Shown one piece after another: positions 43,812 to 51,570 of a DNA stretch of 64,000 nt. Both the position numbers and the translations under genes were made by a program. Position 1 is the stretch's first letter; each line of letters begins with the position of its first letter. Source of the stretch: Streptomyces rishiriensis (GTDB lineage Bacteria; Actinomycetota; Actinomycetes; Streptomycetales; Streptomycetaceae); the NCBI RefSeq assembly GCF_003112535.1, contig NZ_BEWA01000019.1, positions 124,001 to 188,000 on the forward strand, written 5' to 3'. The notes below the pieces were generated by a model. That model searched no databases. It saw only the letters and a list, made by a program, of their open reading frames with translations, and was not told where the DNA came from.

Positions 43812-45125
43812 TCAGGCCGGCACGTGCACCGTCTCCACCCTGCTGGCCACCAGCCGCTCGCGCTCCCGCCGGGCCGCCCGGCTGCGCAGGCGCAGGATCT
43901 GGCTGACCCCGAGGGCCTGCAGGACGAAGACGCAGGAGAAGGCGATCGTGTAGTCGTCGCCGGTCGCGTCCAGCAGCACGCCGATCATGAACAGCGTCGT
44001 CATGGACGCCACGAAACCGCCCATGTTCGTGATGCCGGAAGCCGTCCCCTGGCGCTCGGGCGGGTTCGCCGGCCGGGCGAAGTCAAAACCGAGCATGCTG
44101 GCGGGGCCGCACGCCCCCAGGACCGCGCAGAGCACCACGAGCAGCCACATCGGCGCGCGGTCGCCGGGGTAGGCCAGCGTCGCCGCCCACATCAGGGCCG
44201 TCGCGCCCACCGTGCCCAGGGCCAGTGGCAGCCGCGCCTCATGGTGACGGGCGACGATCTGGCCGTAGACCAGACCCACGACCATGTTGCACAGAACCAC
44301 CAGCGTGAGGAGTTCACCGGCCGTCGCCCGGGTCAGACCCTCTGCCTCGACCAGGAACGGAAGCCCCCACAGAAGCAGGAACACCATCGCGGGGAACTGG
44401 GTGGTGAAGTGCACCCACAGGCCCAGCCGGGTGCCCGGCTCACGCCAGGACGCGGCGATCTGCCGGCGGACGTAGGCCGCGCCGCGGTGCGGGAACGGCT
44501 CCGGCTCATGGCCTTCGGGGTGGTCCTTCAGGAAGAGGAGCAGCAGGACCAGCACCACCACACCCGCCAGCGCGCTCCCGGCGAAGGCCGCCGTCCAGCC
44601 GACGCCGTGCAGCAGGCGCGCCAGGACGAGGGTGGAGACGAGGTTGCCCGCCATCCCCACCAGGCCGGCGAGCTGGGCGATCATCGGCCCGCGCCGCGCC
44701 GGGAACCACCGGGTCCCCAGCCGCAGCACGCTGATGAACGTCATCGCGTCCCCGCAGCCCAGCAGGGCGCGCGAGGCGAGGGCGGTGCCGTAGGACGGGG
44801 AGAAGGCGAAGCCGAGCTGACCGGCCGTGAACAGCACGACGCCGATGGCCAGCACCTTCTTCGTGCCCAGCCGGTCGACCAGCAGGCCCACCGGTATCTG
44901 CATGCCGGCGTAGACGAGCAGCTGCAGGATCGAGAACGTCGACAGAGCCGAGGCGTTCACCCGGAAGCGCTCGGCGGCGTCGAGGCCGGCCACCCCCAGC
45001 GAGGTGCGGAAGATGACCGCGACGAAGTAGACCGAGACGCCGATCCCCCAGACGGCCATCGCGCGCCGTCCGCCGGGAGGGTCACCCGGAAGGGTGGAGT
45101 TCACGCCGCGCGCCACGGTGCTCAC
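43812..45125 (-). CDS. MFS transporter
   Basis: 437 aa with about 12 hydrophobic helices. MFS motif A is visible as LLVDRLGTKKVLAIG after helix 2, and ALLGCGDAMTFISVLRLGTRWF marks helix 4. The family is close to the nitrate/sugar-acid/oxalate-type permeases; the substrate cannot be named. GTG start (45123-45125) overlaps the GntR stop by 4 bp and has GGGAGG ~5 bases upstream, so the regulator and transporter are co-expressed and the regulator probably controls uptake of its own ligand. Confidence 0.85.
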   Translation of the reverse strand: MSTVARGVNSTLPGDPPGGRRAMAVWGIGVSVYFVAVIFRTSLGVAGLDAAERFRVNASALSTFSILQLLVYAGMQIPVGLLVDRLGTKKVLAIGVVLFTAGQLGFAFSPSYGTALASRALLGCGDAMTFISVLRLGTRWFPARRGPMIAQLAGLVGMAGNLVSTLVLARLLHGVGWTAAFAGSALAGVVVLVLLLLFLKDHPEGHEPEPFPHRGAAYVRRQIAASWREPGTRLGLWVHFTTQFPAMVFLLLWGLPFLVEAEGLTRATAGELLTLVVLCNMVVGLVYGQIVARHHEARLPLALGTVGATALMWAATLAYPGDRAPMWLLVVLCAVLGACGPASMLGFDFARPANPPERQGTASGITNMGGFVASMTTLFMIGVLLDATGDDYTIAFSCVFVLQALGVSQILRLRSRAARRERERLVASRVETVHVPA

Positions 45126-45805
45126 CGGACCTCCCCGCGGGCGAGGTGGGAGAACCAGCCGATGTGCCGGTGCACGAGCTCGACGGCCCGCTCGGCGTCG
45201 CCGGAGCGCAGCGCCTGAAGGATCTCCGCGTGCTCGGTGAGGGTCTTGGCGATCCGGTCGGGATGCGAGTGCAGGACGGCGACGCCCATCCGCAGCTGCC
45301 GGTCGCGGAGTTGGTCGTAGAGCCGGGACAGGATCTCGTTGCCGCCGCTGCGGACGATCTCGGCGTGGAAGCAGCGGTCCGTCACGGCGGCAGCGGCCAG
45401 GTCGCCCGCGGCGGCCTGCTCCCGCTGCTGGGCGAGCAGTTCCTCCAGGCGGGTGAGGAGCGCGGCCGGCGCGGGCACGGCCTTGCGCGCCGCGTGCTCC
45501 TCGACCAGCAGGCGGGTCTCCACCACGTCGGCGATCTCCTGCGCGGAGACCGGCAGGACCAGCGCGCCCTTCTTCGGGTAGAGCCTGATCAGCCCTTCCG
45601 CCTCCAGCCGCAGCAGCGCCTCGCGCACCGGTGTGCGGGAGACCCCCACGGCCTCGGCGAGCTCTCCCTCGGTGAGAAGGGCGCCGCCCTCGTAACGGCG
45701 GTCCAGAACACCTTGCTTGACGTGGGCGTACACGCGATCGGCGGCGGGCGGCTGCTTGACGGGGACGGGGGTGGGGACAGGGGCGGGCGGAGCGGAGGAC
45801 TGCAT
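45122..45805 (-). CDS. GntR-family regulator, FCD subfamily
   Basis: 227 aa. Winged helix: RVYAHVKQGVLDRRYEGGAL, LAEAVGVSRTPVREALLRLE; the C-terminal FCD ligand domain has helices with the metal-type residues D..H..H (DRCFHAEI and LTEHAEILQALRSGD). FCD regulators usually bind sugar acids or other carboxylates. Start at 45805 (MQSSAPPAP), since a -10-like TATCTA/TATCCT lies just upstream on the minus strand; the ATG at 45835 would lie beyond it. Coupled to the MFS gene by a 4-bp overlap. Confidence 0.87.
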   Translation of the reverse strand: MQSSAPPAPVPTPVPVKQPPAADRVYAHVKQGVLDRRYEGGALLTEGELAEAVGVSRTPVREALLRLEAEGLIRLYPKKGALVLPVSAQEIADVVETRLLVEEHAARKAVPAPAALLTRLEELLAQQREQAAAGDLAAAAVTDRCFHAEIVRSGGNEILSRLYDQLRDRQLRMGVAVLHSHPDRIAKTLTEHAEILQALRSGDAERAVELVHRHIGWFSHLARGEVR

Positions 45806-46074
45806 GCCCACAGGATAGATACAACACGTACGCATGGGGGGCCCGGTCCAGGATGCGGACCCGTCGGACGGGCGTCCGACGCGCTCCGCGGGCCTCCGGC
45901 GGGGGTCGGCGGGTGGGGTCCCGGTAAGGGGTGGATCAAGTAATCGGAAATTCTGTCCGGCAGACGCACAACTTTGTGTGCTACTTACGTGTCACACATG
46001 TGCGGCCCACCTCTTTCCCCCCCTTTGAACTTGGCCGTACCGCAGGGGCATTCGACGTAATCGGGGTATTTCAG

Positions 46075-46977
46075 TTGATAACCGCCATCAAGGGCATCCG
46101 AGTCCGCAGGGCCACCGCCGTTGCCGTCACCGCCGGCGCAGTGCTCGCGACCGGGGCCCTCACCGCGGCACCCGCGCAGGCTGTCGCGACGCCCACGATC
46201 GCCGCCAAGACCGGCTTCGTGATGAACAACGCGAACGGTGCGGCGCTTTACAACAAGGGCATGGACACCAAGATGTCCACCGGCTCCACCACCAAGATCA
46301 TGACGGCGAACGTCGTCCTGTCGCAGACGAACCTGAACCTGGACACCAAGGTCACCATCCAGAAGGCGTACAGCGACTACATCGTCGCGAACACCGCGTC
46401 GTCCGCGCGGCTGATCGTCGGCGACAAGGTCACGGTCCGTCAGCTGCTCTACGGGCTGATGCTGCCGTCCGGCTGTGACGCCGCGTACGCCCTGGCCGAC
46501 ACGTACGGCACGGGCACCACGCGGGCCGCGCGCGTGAAGAGCTTCATCGCCAAGATGAACAGCAAGGCGAAGACGCTCGGCATGACGAACACGCACTTCG
46601 ACTCGTTCGACGGCATCGGCAGCGGGGCCAACTACTCCACCGCCAAGGACCTCACGAAGCTCGCCAGCAACTCGCTGAAGAACGCGAACTTCCGTGCGGT
46701 CGTCAAGACCAAGTCGTACACCGCCAAGACCATCACCAAGACCGGCTCGACCCGCACCATGGGCGCGTGGGTCAACACCAACACGCTGCTGAGCAGCTAC
46801 AGCGGCACCATCGGCGTGAAGACGGGCTCCGGCCCGGAGGCGAAGTACTGCCTCGTCTTCGCCGCCACCCGCAACGGCAAGACCGTCGTGGGCACGGTGC
46901 TGGCCTCCACCAGCGTGACGGTGCGCGCCGCCGACGCGACGAAGCTGCTGAACTACGGCTTCGCCAGGCTGGGCTGA
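46075..46977 (+). CDS. secreted serine DD-transpeptidase/carboxypeptidase, Streptomyces K15 type
   Basis: 300 aa. Signal peptide 1-36 (RRATAVAVTAGAVLATGAL, cleaved after AQA). Active-site motifs: STTK 71-74, SGC 132-134, KTG 249-251. Subtracting the 36-residue signal gives Ser35, Ser96-Gly97-Cys98 and Lys213, exactly the published positions in the Streptomyces K15 penicillin-binding DD-transpeptidase, and the unusual Cys of the second motif is shared. It trims or cross-links peptide stems outside the cell. TTG start at 46075 with CGGGG 8 bases upstream; no ATG or GTG lies between it and the signal. Lys/Thr-rich composition is unlike neighbours but typical of the family. Confidence 0.92.
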   Translation: MITAIKGIRVRRATAVAVTAGAVLATGALTAAPAQAVATPTIAAKTGFVMNNANGAALYNKGMDTKMSTGSTTKIMTANVVLSQTNLNLDTKVTIQKAYSDYIVANTASSARLIVGDKVTVRQLLYGLMLPSGCDAAYALADTYGTGTTRAARVKSFIAKMNSKAKTLGMTNTHFDSFDGIGSGANYSTAKDLTKLASNSLKNANFRAVVKTKSYTAKTITKTGSTRTMGAWVNTNTLLSSYSGTIGVKTGSGPEAKYCLVFAATRNGKTVVGTVLASTSVTVRAADATKLLNYGFARLG

Positions 46978-47004
46978 CCCCCGGTCGCTCTCTGAGCACG
47001 CGGA

Positions 47005-47037
47005 ACGGGCCCGTCGTGATCGTCACGACGGGCCCGT
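47005..47037. terminator. bidirectional terminator
   Basis: ACGGGCCCGTCGTGA (47005-47019) is perfectly inverted at 47023-47037 with a 3-nt loop; it lies between the convergent DD-transpeptidase and isomerase-like genes. Confidence 0.85.
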
Positions 47038-47074
47038 CCCGTAAGCTGCCGCGCCGGGCCCCGCCCGCCGCCGG

Positions 47075-47899
47075 CTACCTGGTCACCGCGAAGTTCCGCA
47101 GGATGGCCGCCGTGAGCTCCGGCTCGCCCTCCGCCTTGACCCGGTCGGCCACCGCCTCCGCCGTCACCCGGCCGCAGGCCAGGCGGACGTACGTCTCCCA
47201 GTCGAGGGTGAACGCGGCGGCGGGCCCGAGCGCGGGGGCCGTCTCCAGGGTCCCGCGGCCCTGGATGTCGACGCGGATGGTGCGCAGGAACTCGATCGGG
47301 CCGTGCACGTCGAAGACGACCGCGGAACTGCGCGGCGCGTCGGCCTTCTCGGCGACGACCGCCGGGAGCTCGGCGAGCAGCGCGTCCCGGGTGATGTGCG
47401 CGCCGGGGGAGTCGAGGTTGCCGGGGCGGCCGAGGGCGGCGCGCAGATCCTGCTCGTGCACCCACACGTTGAACGCGTGCAGCCGCATGGACTCCTCGAG
47501 CGTGAGCTCGGTGCCGAGCGGCCCGCGCACCATGGCCGTGGGCTGGCGCGACTCGTTGCGCAGCTGCCGGTTGCGGCGGATGACCGTGTACTCCAGCTCG
47601 GACGTCATCTCGGGGGCCGTGTGGTGGCGGCGGACGTCGACCTGCATCTCCATGTAGCGCTGCAGGTCGTTGGTGACGTGGAAGAGGTCGCGGGGGAGGG
47701 TGTGGATGGGACGCGGGTCGCCGTACATCTCGCAGTCCAGTCCGATGACGTGCGACACGATGTCGCGCACCGACCAGCCCGGGCAGGGCGTCCGGCGGTT
47801 CCAGTCCGCCTCCACCAGCGGTTCCACCAGCTCGGATATCGCTTCGATGGAGTGGGTCCAGGCGTCGGCGTAGGGCTGGAGGGTGGGATGCAGACTCAC
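47075..47899 (-). CDS. maleylpyruvate isomerase family / mycothiol-dependent DinB-like protein
   Basis: 274 aa. The N-terminal four-helix DinB/MDMPI domain has WNRRTPCPGWSVRDIVSHVI and HAFNVWVHEQDLR with metal-type histidines (His of SHVIGLD and HEQDLR); the C-terminal domain is a small SCP2-like fold (VDIQGRGTLETAPALGPAAA). Members use mycothiol as cofactor in isomerisation or detoxification; the substrate here is unknown. GTG start at 47897-47899 with GAGGGG upstream. The open frame above it crosses a non-coding palindromic repeat. Confidence 0.82.
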   Translation of the reverse strand: MSLHPTLQPYADAWTHSIEAISELVEPLVEADWNRRTPCPGWSVRDIVSHVIGLDCEMYGDPRPIHTLPRDLFHVTNDLQRYMEMQVDVRRHHTAPEMTSELEYTVIRRNRQLRNESRQPTAMVRGPLGTELTLEESMRLHAFNVWVHEQDLRAALGRPGNLDSPGAHITRDALLAELPAVVAEKADAPRSSAVVFDVHGPIEFLRTIRVDIQGRGTLETAPALGPAAAFTLDWETYVRLACGRVTAEAVADRVKAEGEPELTAAILRNFAVTR

Positions 47900-47987
47900 G
47901 GAAACGGGACCCCTCGGCGATCGGTACTCGGGTGGGCTGTGGCGGCGTTGCCAGCGGGCGCGGGCGCTGTCGGCGGCGTCTCGAGAC

Positions 47988-48022
47988 TCCCCCCGTTCTC
48001 GGCTGCGCTCGAATCGGGGGGA
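47988..48022. repeat. Streptomyces-type intergenic palindromic repeat
   Basis: TCCCCCCG (47988-47995) is inverted at 48015-48022, enclosing TTCTCGGCTGCGCTCGAAT. Same family as 39934-39962. It lies in the gap between the divergent isomerase-like and nitrilase genes. Confidence 0.65.
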
Positions 48023-48116
48023 CCCCCAAGTTACGCTGCTGTGAGGCACCCCGGCAGTGCTTTCGTGTGACGATCGTAGGCCCTGTGGACTACTCGAATA
48101 CCAGGACGGTGGTAGT

Positions 48117-48938
48117 GTGCGCGCCTCTCTGATCCAGATCGCCGTAGATGAGGACGAATCGGTCGAATCGCGGCGGTCGAGGGTCGCGGAGCTGGTCCGG
48201 GAGCAGGCCGGCGTCGCCGACCTCGTGGTGCTGCCGGAGCTGTGGACGACGGGAGCGTTCGCCTACGAGGAGTTCGGCAGCCAGGCCGAGTCGCTGGACG
48301 GGCCGACGGCCGAGGCGATGGCGAAGGCCGCGAGCGACGCGGGTGTGTGGCTGCACGCGGGCTCGATCCCGGAGCGGGCTCCGTCCGGCGGCGCTGTCGT
48401 AGGGGGCGAGAGCGCCCTCTACAACACGTCTCTCGTCTTCTCCCCCGCCGGCGAGCTGGCCGCCTCCTACCGCAAGATCCACCGCTTCGGCTTCGACAAG
48501 GGCGAGGCCGTGCTGATGGCCGCGGGCGAGGATCTGGTGACGGTCCGTCTGCCCGGGACGACCGTCGGCGTCGCCACCTGCTACGACCTCCGTTTCCCGG
48601 AGCTGTTCCGCGGTCTCGTCGACGCCGGCGCCGAGACCCTCGTCGTCTCCGCGGGCTGGCCGGAGCGCCGCCGGGCGCACTGGACGCTGCTCGCCCAGGC
48701 GCGGGCGGTCGAGAACCAGGCGTTCGTGCTCGCGTGCGGAACGGCCGGAACGCACGCCGGAGTTCTGCAGGCGGGTCACTCGATCGTGGTCGATCCGTGG
48801 GGCGAGGTCCTCGCGGAGGCGGGATCCGGCGAGGAGATCCTCACCGTCGAATTCGACCCGGCGAAGGCGGCCGAGACCCGCGAGCAGTTCCCGGCCCTCA
48901 AGGACCGGGTGCTCGGACTGCGGCCCCCGCGCCGGTGA
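48117..48938 (+). CDS. carbon-nitrogen hydrolase (nitrilase superfamily, omega-amidase-like)
   Basis: 273 aa. The catalytic triad is visible: Glu in LPELWTTGAF (~41), Lys in SYRKIHRFGF (~120), Cys in VATCYDLRFPELF (~155). It hydrolyses a non-peptide C-N bond; the subgroup resembles omega-amidase/NIT2 and YafV-like enzymes, but the substrate is not certain. GTG at 48117 starts the first strand directly (VRASLIQIAVDED). Ends 4 bp before the convergent LOR gene. Confidence 0.9.
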   Translation: MRASLIQIAVDEDESVESRRSRVAELVREQAGVADLVVLPELWTTGAFAYEEFGSQAESLDGPTAEAMAKAASDAGVWLHAGSIPERAPSGGAVVGGESALYNTSLVFSPAGELAASYRKIHRFGFDKGEAVLMAAGEDLVTVRLPGTTVGVATCYDLRFPELFRGLVDAGAETLVVSAGWPERRRAHWTLLAQARAVENQAFVLACGTAGTHAGVLQAGHSIVVDPWGEVLAEAGSGEEILTVEFDPAKAAETREQFPALKDRVLGLRPPRR

Positions 48939-48942
48939 CCGC

Positions 48943-49455
48943 TCAGTCGTCGCCCCCGGCCTTGTCGGCCCGCTCCTTGTCGGCGAGGTGGATCACGCAC
49001 ACCGCCACGGCGATCAGCAGCGCGATGTCGGCGTCCTCGCGCACGACGTCCACGCCGTAGGTCTCCCGCACGTGCAGCCACCGCCGGGAGACCACGGCCA
49101 GGAGTTCGCCGTCGTACTCGATCGCGAACTCCCGGTCGAGGATCTTGCCGCTGACGTCGAGTTCGGTGCGGCCGTCCGCCAGGGCCACCCGGTAGTGGTT
49201 GCGCAGCAGGGACAGCCGCTTGCGGCGGATCGTGGCCAGCGGCTCGCCGTCCCGTTCGATCACCATGGTGTCGCGCAGGGCGAACATCTTCTGGTGGATG
49301 TCGATCAGGACGCGCCCGCGGGTGTCCTTCAGCTCGAAGGTGTCCCGCAGCCGCATCGCCTTGCCGTCGACGAGGTAGACCTTGTTGCCTCGGTCGTCCT
49401 CGATCCAGTAGTCGTCACCGAACCCGAGGAGCCGGTCGCGCACGAGGAATCTCAT
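48943..49455 (-). CDS. LURP-one-related (LOR/YxjI) family protein
   Basis: 170 aa of repeated beta-hairpins: GFGDDYWIEDDRGNKVYLV, MRLRDTFELKDTRGRVL, FALRDTMVIERDGEPLA, and a C-terminal amphipathic helix (IALLIAVAVCVIHLAD), the tubby-like LOR fold. Eukaryotic relatives are scramblases or defence proteins; no clear bacterial function. Start ATG at 49455 (MRFLVRDRLL); upstream frame extension is Arg/Pro-rich and lacks the fold. A GGGA repeat lies 91 bp upstream. Confidence 0.8.
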   Translation of the reverse strand: MRFLVRDRLLGFGDDYWIEDDRGNKVYLVDGKAMRLRDTFELKDTRGRVLIDIHQKMFALRDTMVIERDGEPLATIRRKRLSLLRNHYRVALADGRTELDVSGKILDREFAIEYDGELLAVVSRRWLHVRETYGVDVVREDADIALLIAVAVCVIHLADKERADKAGGDD

Positions 49456-49545
49456 ACGGGTACTGCTTCCCCGGACCGGCGGACGTCTCCCGGCGGTGGG
49501 GCGATTTCCCGACACGGTTGACCCGACTGCCGCCGGCTGTGCACA

Positions 49546-49571
49546 GGGAGAGGGAGGGAGGGAGGGAGGGA
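49546..49571 (+). repeat. GGGA microsatellite (six G-runs)
   Basis: GGGAGA followed by five GGGA units, between the LOR gene start and the DUF6458 gene. Six runs of three G with 1-3 nt loops satisfy the G-quadruplex pattern. Simple-sequence tetranucleotide repeats are rare in this window. Confidence 0.9.
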
Positions 49572-49703
49572 GTCGGCGCAGCGGTACGGGCCCGGCAGGT
49601 CTTCCCGCCGGGCCTCAAGGGTCCCGTGTCTTTACGATATTCCCACAAAGGCACCGCGCATGCCGGGGGACGACATGCTCAGAACGTCCCTTCTGCCGGT
49701 TCG

Positions 49704-49952
49704 TCAGGCGCCGTAGCCGTCGCTGTATCCGTCGTGGTGACGTCGTTCCGTCTCGACCACCGTGGTCGAGGCGGGCGGCACCATGACCCGGCGGCGCCGG
49801 GCGATGCTGCTGAAGGTCGTCACACCGATCAGGCCGACGATCATCAGGATGACGCCGACCAGGTCGAGGTTGACCCCCTGCATGTGCCAGTCGGTCGCAA
49901 ACGTGAGGATGGCTCCCACGGCGATGAGGATGATGCACCCGCCGAGGCCCAT
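49704..49952 (-). CDS. small two-helix membrane protein (DUF6458 type)
   Basis: 82 aa. Helix 1 is GLGGCIILIAVGAILTFA and helix 2 is DLVGVILMIVGLIGVTTF, joined by a short WHMQGVNL loop; the C-terminus is Arg-rich then Tyr/Gly/His. This matches the widespread actinobacterial DUF6458 proteins, of unknown function. ATG at 49950-49952 with GGGAGGC upstream. Confidence 0.85.
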   Translation of the reverse strand: MGLGGCIILIAVGAILTFATDWHMQGVNLDLVGVILMIVGLIGVTTFSSIARRRRVMVPPASTTVVETERRHHDGYSDGYGA

Positions 49953-50099
49953 GATGTCGCCTCCCTGTCAGGATCACCGGCCGGTCCGGCTCCGACATCC
50001 GGGTACCCCCGTGGGGAACTCCCATGCGGGGGACGACCCTTGGGCCCGCCCCGGACGCGGCCCGGCGGGTGCCCCGGACGCGGCCCGGCGGGCGCCCGG

Positions 50100-51401
50100 C
50101 TACCCCTGCAGGAACGCCGTCAGGGCGTTGGCCAGCAGGTACGGGTCGGCGTCGCCGCACAGCTCCCGCGCGCTGTGCATCGACAGGATGGCCACGCCGA
50201 TGTCGACCGTGCGGATGCCGTGCCGGGCGGCGGTGATCGGCCCGATGGTCGTGCCGCACGGCATGGAGTTGTTGGAGACGAAGGTCTGGAAGGGGACGCC
50301 GGCCTTGTCGCAGGCGGCGGCGAAGAGCGCGCGGCCCGTGCCGTCCGTCGCGTAGCGGTTGTTGACGTTGACCTTGAGGATCGGCCCGCCGTTGACCCGC
50401 GGGTGGTGCGTCGGGTCGTGCCGTTCCGCGTAGTTGGGGTGGACGGCGTGCCCGGTGTCGGAGGACAGACAGACGGTGGCCGCGAAGGCTCTCGCCCGGT
50501 CCTCGTACGATCCGCCGCGCGCGAAGACCGAACGTTCCAGCACGCTGCCGAGGAGCGGGCCGTCGGCGCCGGTGTCGCTCTGCGAGCCGTTCTCCTCGTG
50601 GTCGAAGGCGGCCAGCACCGGGATGCACGGGAGCCCCTCGCCGCCCCCGGCGGCCACAGCGGCCAGCGCCGCCGTCCCGGCGTGCACGGACAGCAGGTTG
50701 TCCATGCGCGGGCCGGCCACCAGCTCCTCGTCGCGGCCCAGGTAGGCGGGCGGCTCCACGGAGTGCACCATCAGGTCCCAGCCGGTGACCTGGCCCGCGG
50801 CCAGGCCGGCCTCCTGCTCCAGGAACGCGATGAGGTCGCCGTCGCGCAGGTCGCCGCCCAGACCCCAGACAGGCTGGAGGTGGCGCTGCTTGTCGAGCTT
50901 GAGGCCGTCGGCGTTGACCGACCGGTCCAGGTGGATGGCGAGTTGGGGGACGCGCAGCAGGGGACGGCCGACGTCCACCAGGCGCGTCGTGCCGTCGCGC
51001 AGGGTCAGCCGTCCCGCGAGGCCCAGGTCGCGGTCGAGCCAGGAGTTGAGCAGCGGGCCGCCGTAGATCTCCACGGCCACCTGGCGCCAGCCGTGCGCGC
51101 CGGTGTCGGGCTGCGGTTTGACGCGCAGGTTCGGGGAGTCGGTGTGCGCGCCGACGATCCGGAACGGCGTGTGCGGCGTGGCGCCCTCGGGCACGTACCA
51201 GGCCACGATCGCGCCCCCGCGCAGCACGTACTTGCCGCCGCTCGTCCCGTCCCAGGCGTCCGTCTCCGAGACCTGCCGGAAACCGGCCTTCTCCAGCCGC
51301 TCGGCCGCCGTCGCCACGGCGTGGTACGGCGACGGGCTCGCCGTCAGGAACGTCATGAGGTCGTCGGTGTGGCCGCGGTCGAAGCGGGAGGGTTCGCTCA
51401 T
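50100..51401 (-). CDS. M18 family aminopeptidase
   Basis: 433 aa zinc metallopeptidase. Metal and catalytic elements: VGAHTDSPNLRV (~86-97), FDHEENGSQSDTGA (~264-277, with the EE pair), SSDTGHAVHPNY (~315-326), and a C-terminal His in ILSMHSARELCG. It removes N-terminal residues (typically acidic or neutral) from peptides in the cytosol, as a large oligomer. ATG at 51401 preferred because AAGGTG lies 6 bases upstream; a GTG at 51410 in frame would add three residues and has no site. Monocistronic by spacing. Confidence 0.92.
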   Translation of the reverse strand: MSEPSRFDRGHTDDLMTFLTASPSPYHAVATAAERLEKAGFRQVSETDAWDGTSGGKYVLRGGAIVAWYVPEGATPHTPFRIVGAHTDSPNLRVKPQPDTGAHGWRQVAVEIYGGPLLNSWLDRDLGLAGRLTLRDGTTRLVDVGRPLLRVPQLAIHLDRSVNADGLKLDKQRHLQPVWGLGGDLRDGDLIAFLEQEAGLAAGQVTGWDLMVHSVEPPAYLGRDEELVAGPRMDNLLSVHAGTAALAAVAAGGGEGLPCIPVLAAFDHEENGSQSDTGADGPLLGSVLERSVFARGGSYEDRARAFAATVCLSSDTGHAVHPNYAERHDPTHHPRVNGGPILKVNVNNRYATDGTGRALFAAACDKAGVPFQTFVSNNSMPCGTTIGPITAARHGIRTVDIGVAILSMHSARELCGDADPYLLANALTAFLQG

Positions 51402-51427
51402 GGGGTTCACCTTAACGACGTACGAAA

Positions 51428-51453
51428 GCCCGCTCCCGGCGATGGGAGCGGGC
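51428..51453 (-). terminator. hairpin terminator downstream of the acyl-CoA dehydrogenase
   Basis: GCCCGCTCCC (51428-51437) and GGGAGCGGGC (51444-51453), 10-bp stem, 6-nt loop, ~115 bp past the dehydrogenase stop and just upstream of the aminopeptidase start. Confidence 0.7.
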
Positions 51454-51530
51454 CCTCGTGAGGACAGTGTGGAGTGCTGAGCTGGAGCGCTCGGCCGGGG
51501 CGCTCCGAAGAGCGCCCCGACGTTGTCCGG

Positions 51531-51570
51531 TTGAGTCCGGGTGAGTCCGGTTGAGTCCGGGTGAGTCCTA
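51531..51570. repeat. alternating 10-bp tandem repeat at the dehydrogenase 3' end
   Basis: TTGAGTCCGG, GTGAGTCCGG, TTGAGTCCGG, GTGAGTCCTA: four 10-bp units with a 20-bp higher period; the last unit contains the dehydrogenase stop codon. Confidence 0.85.
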
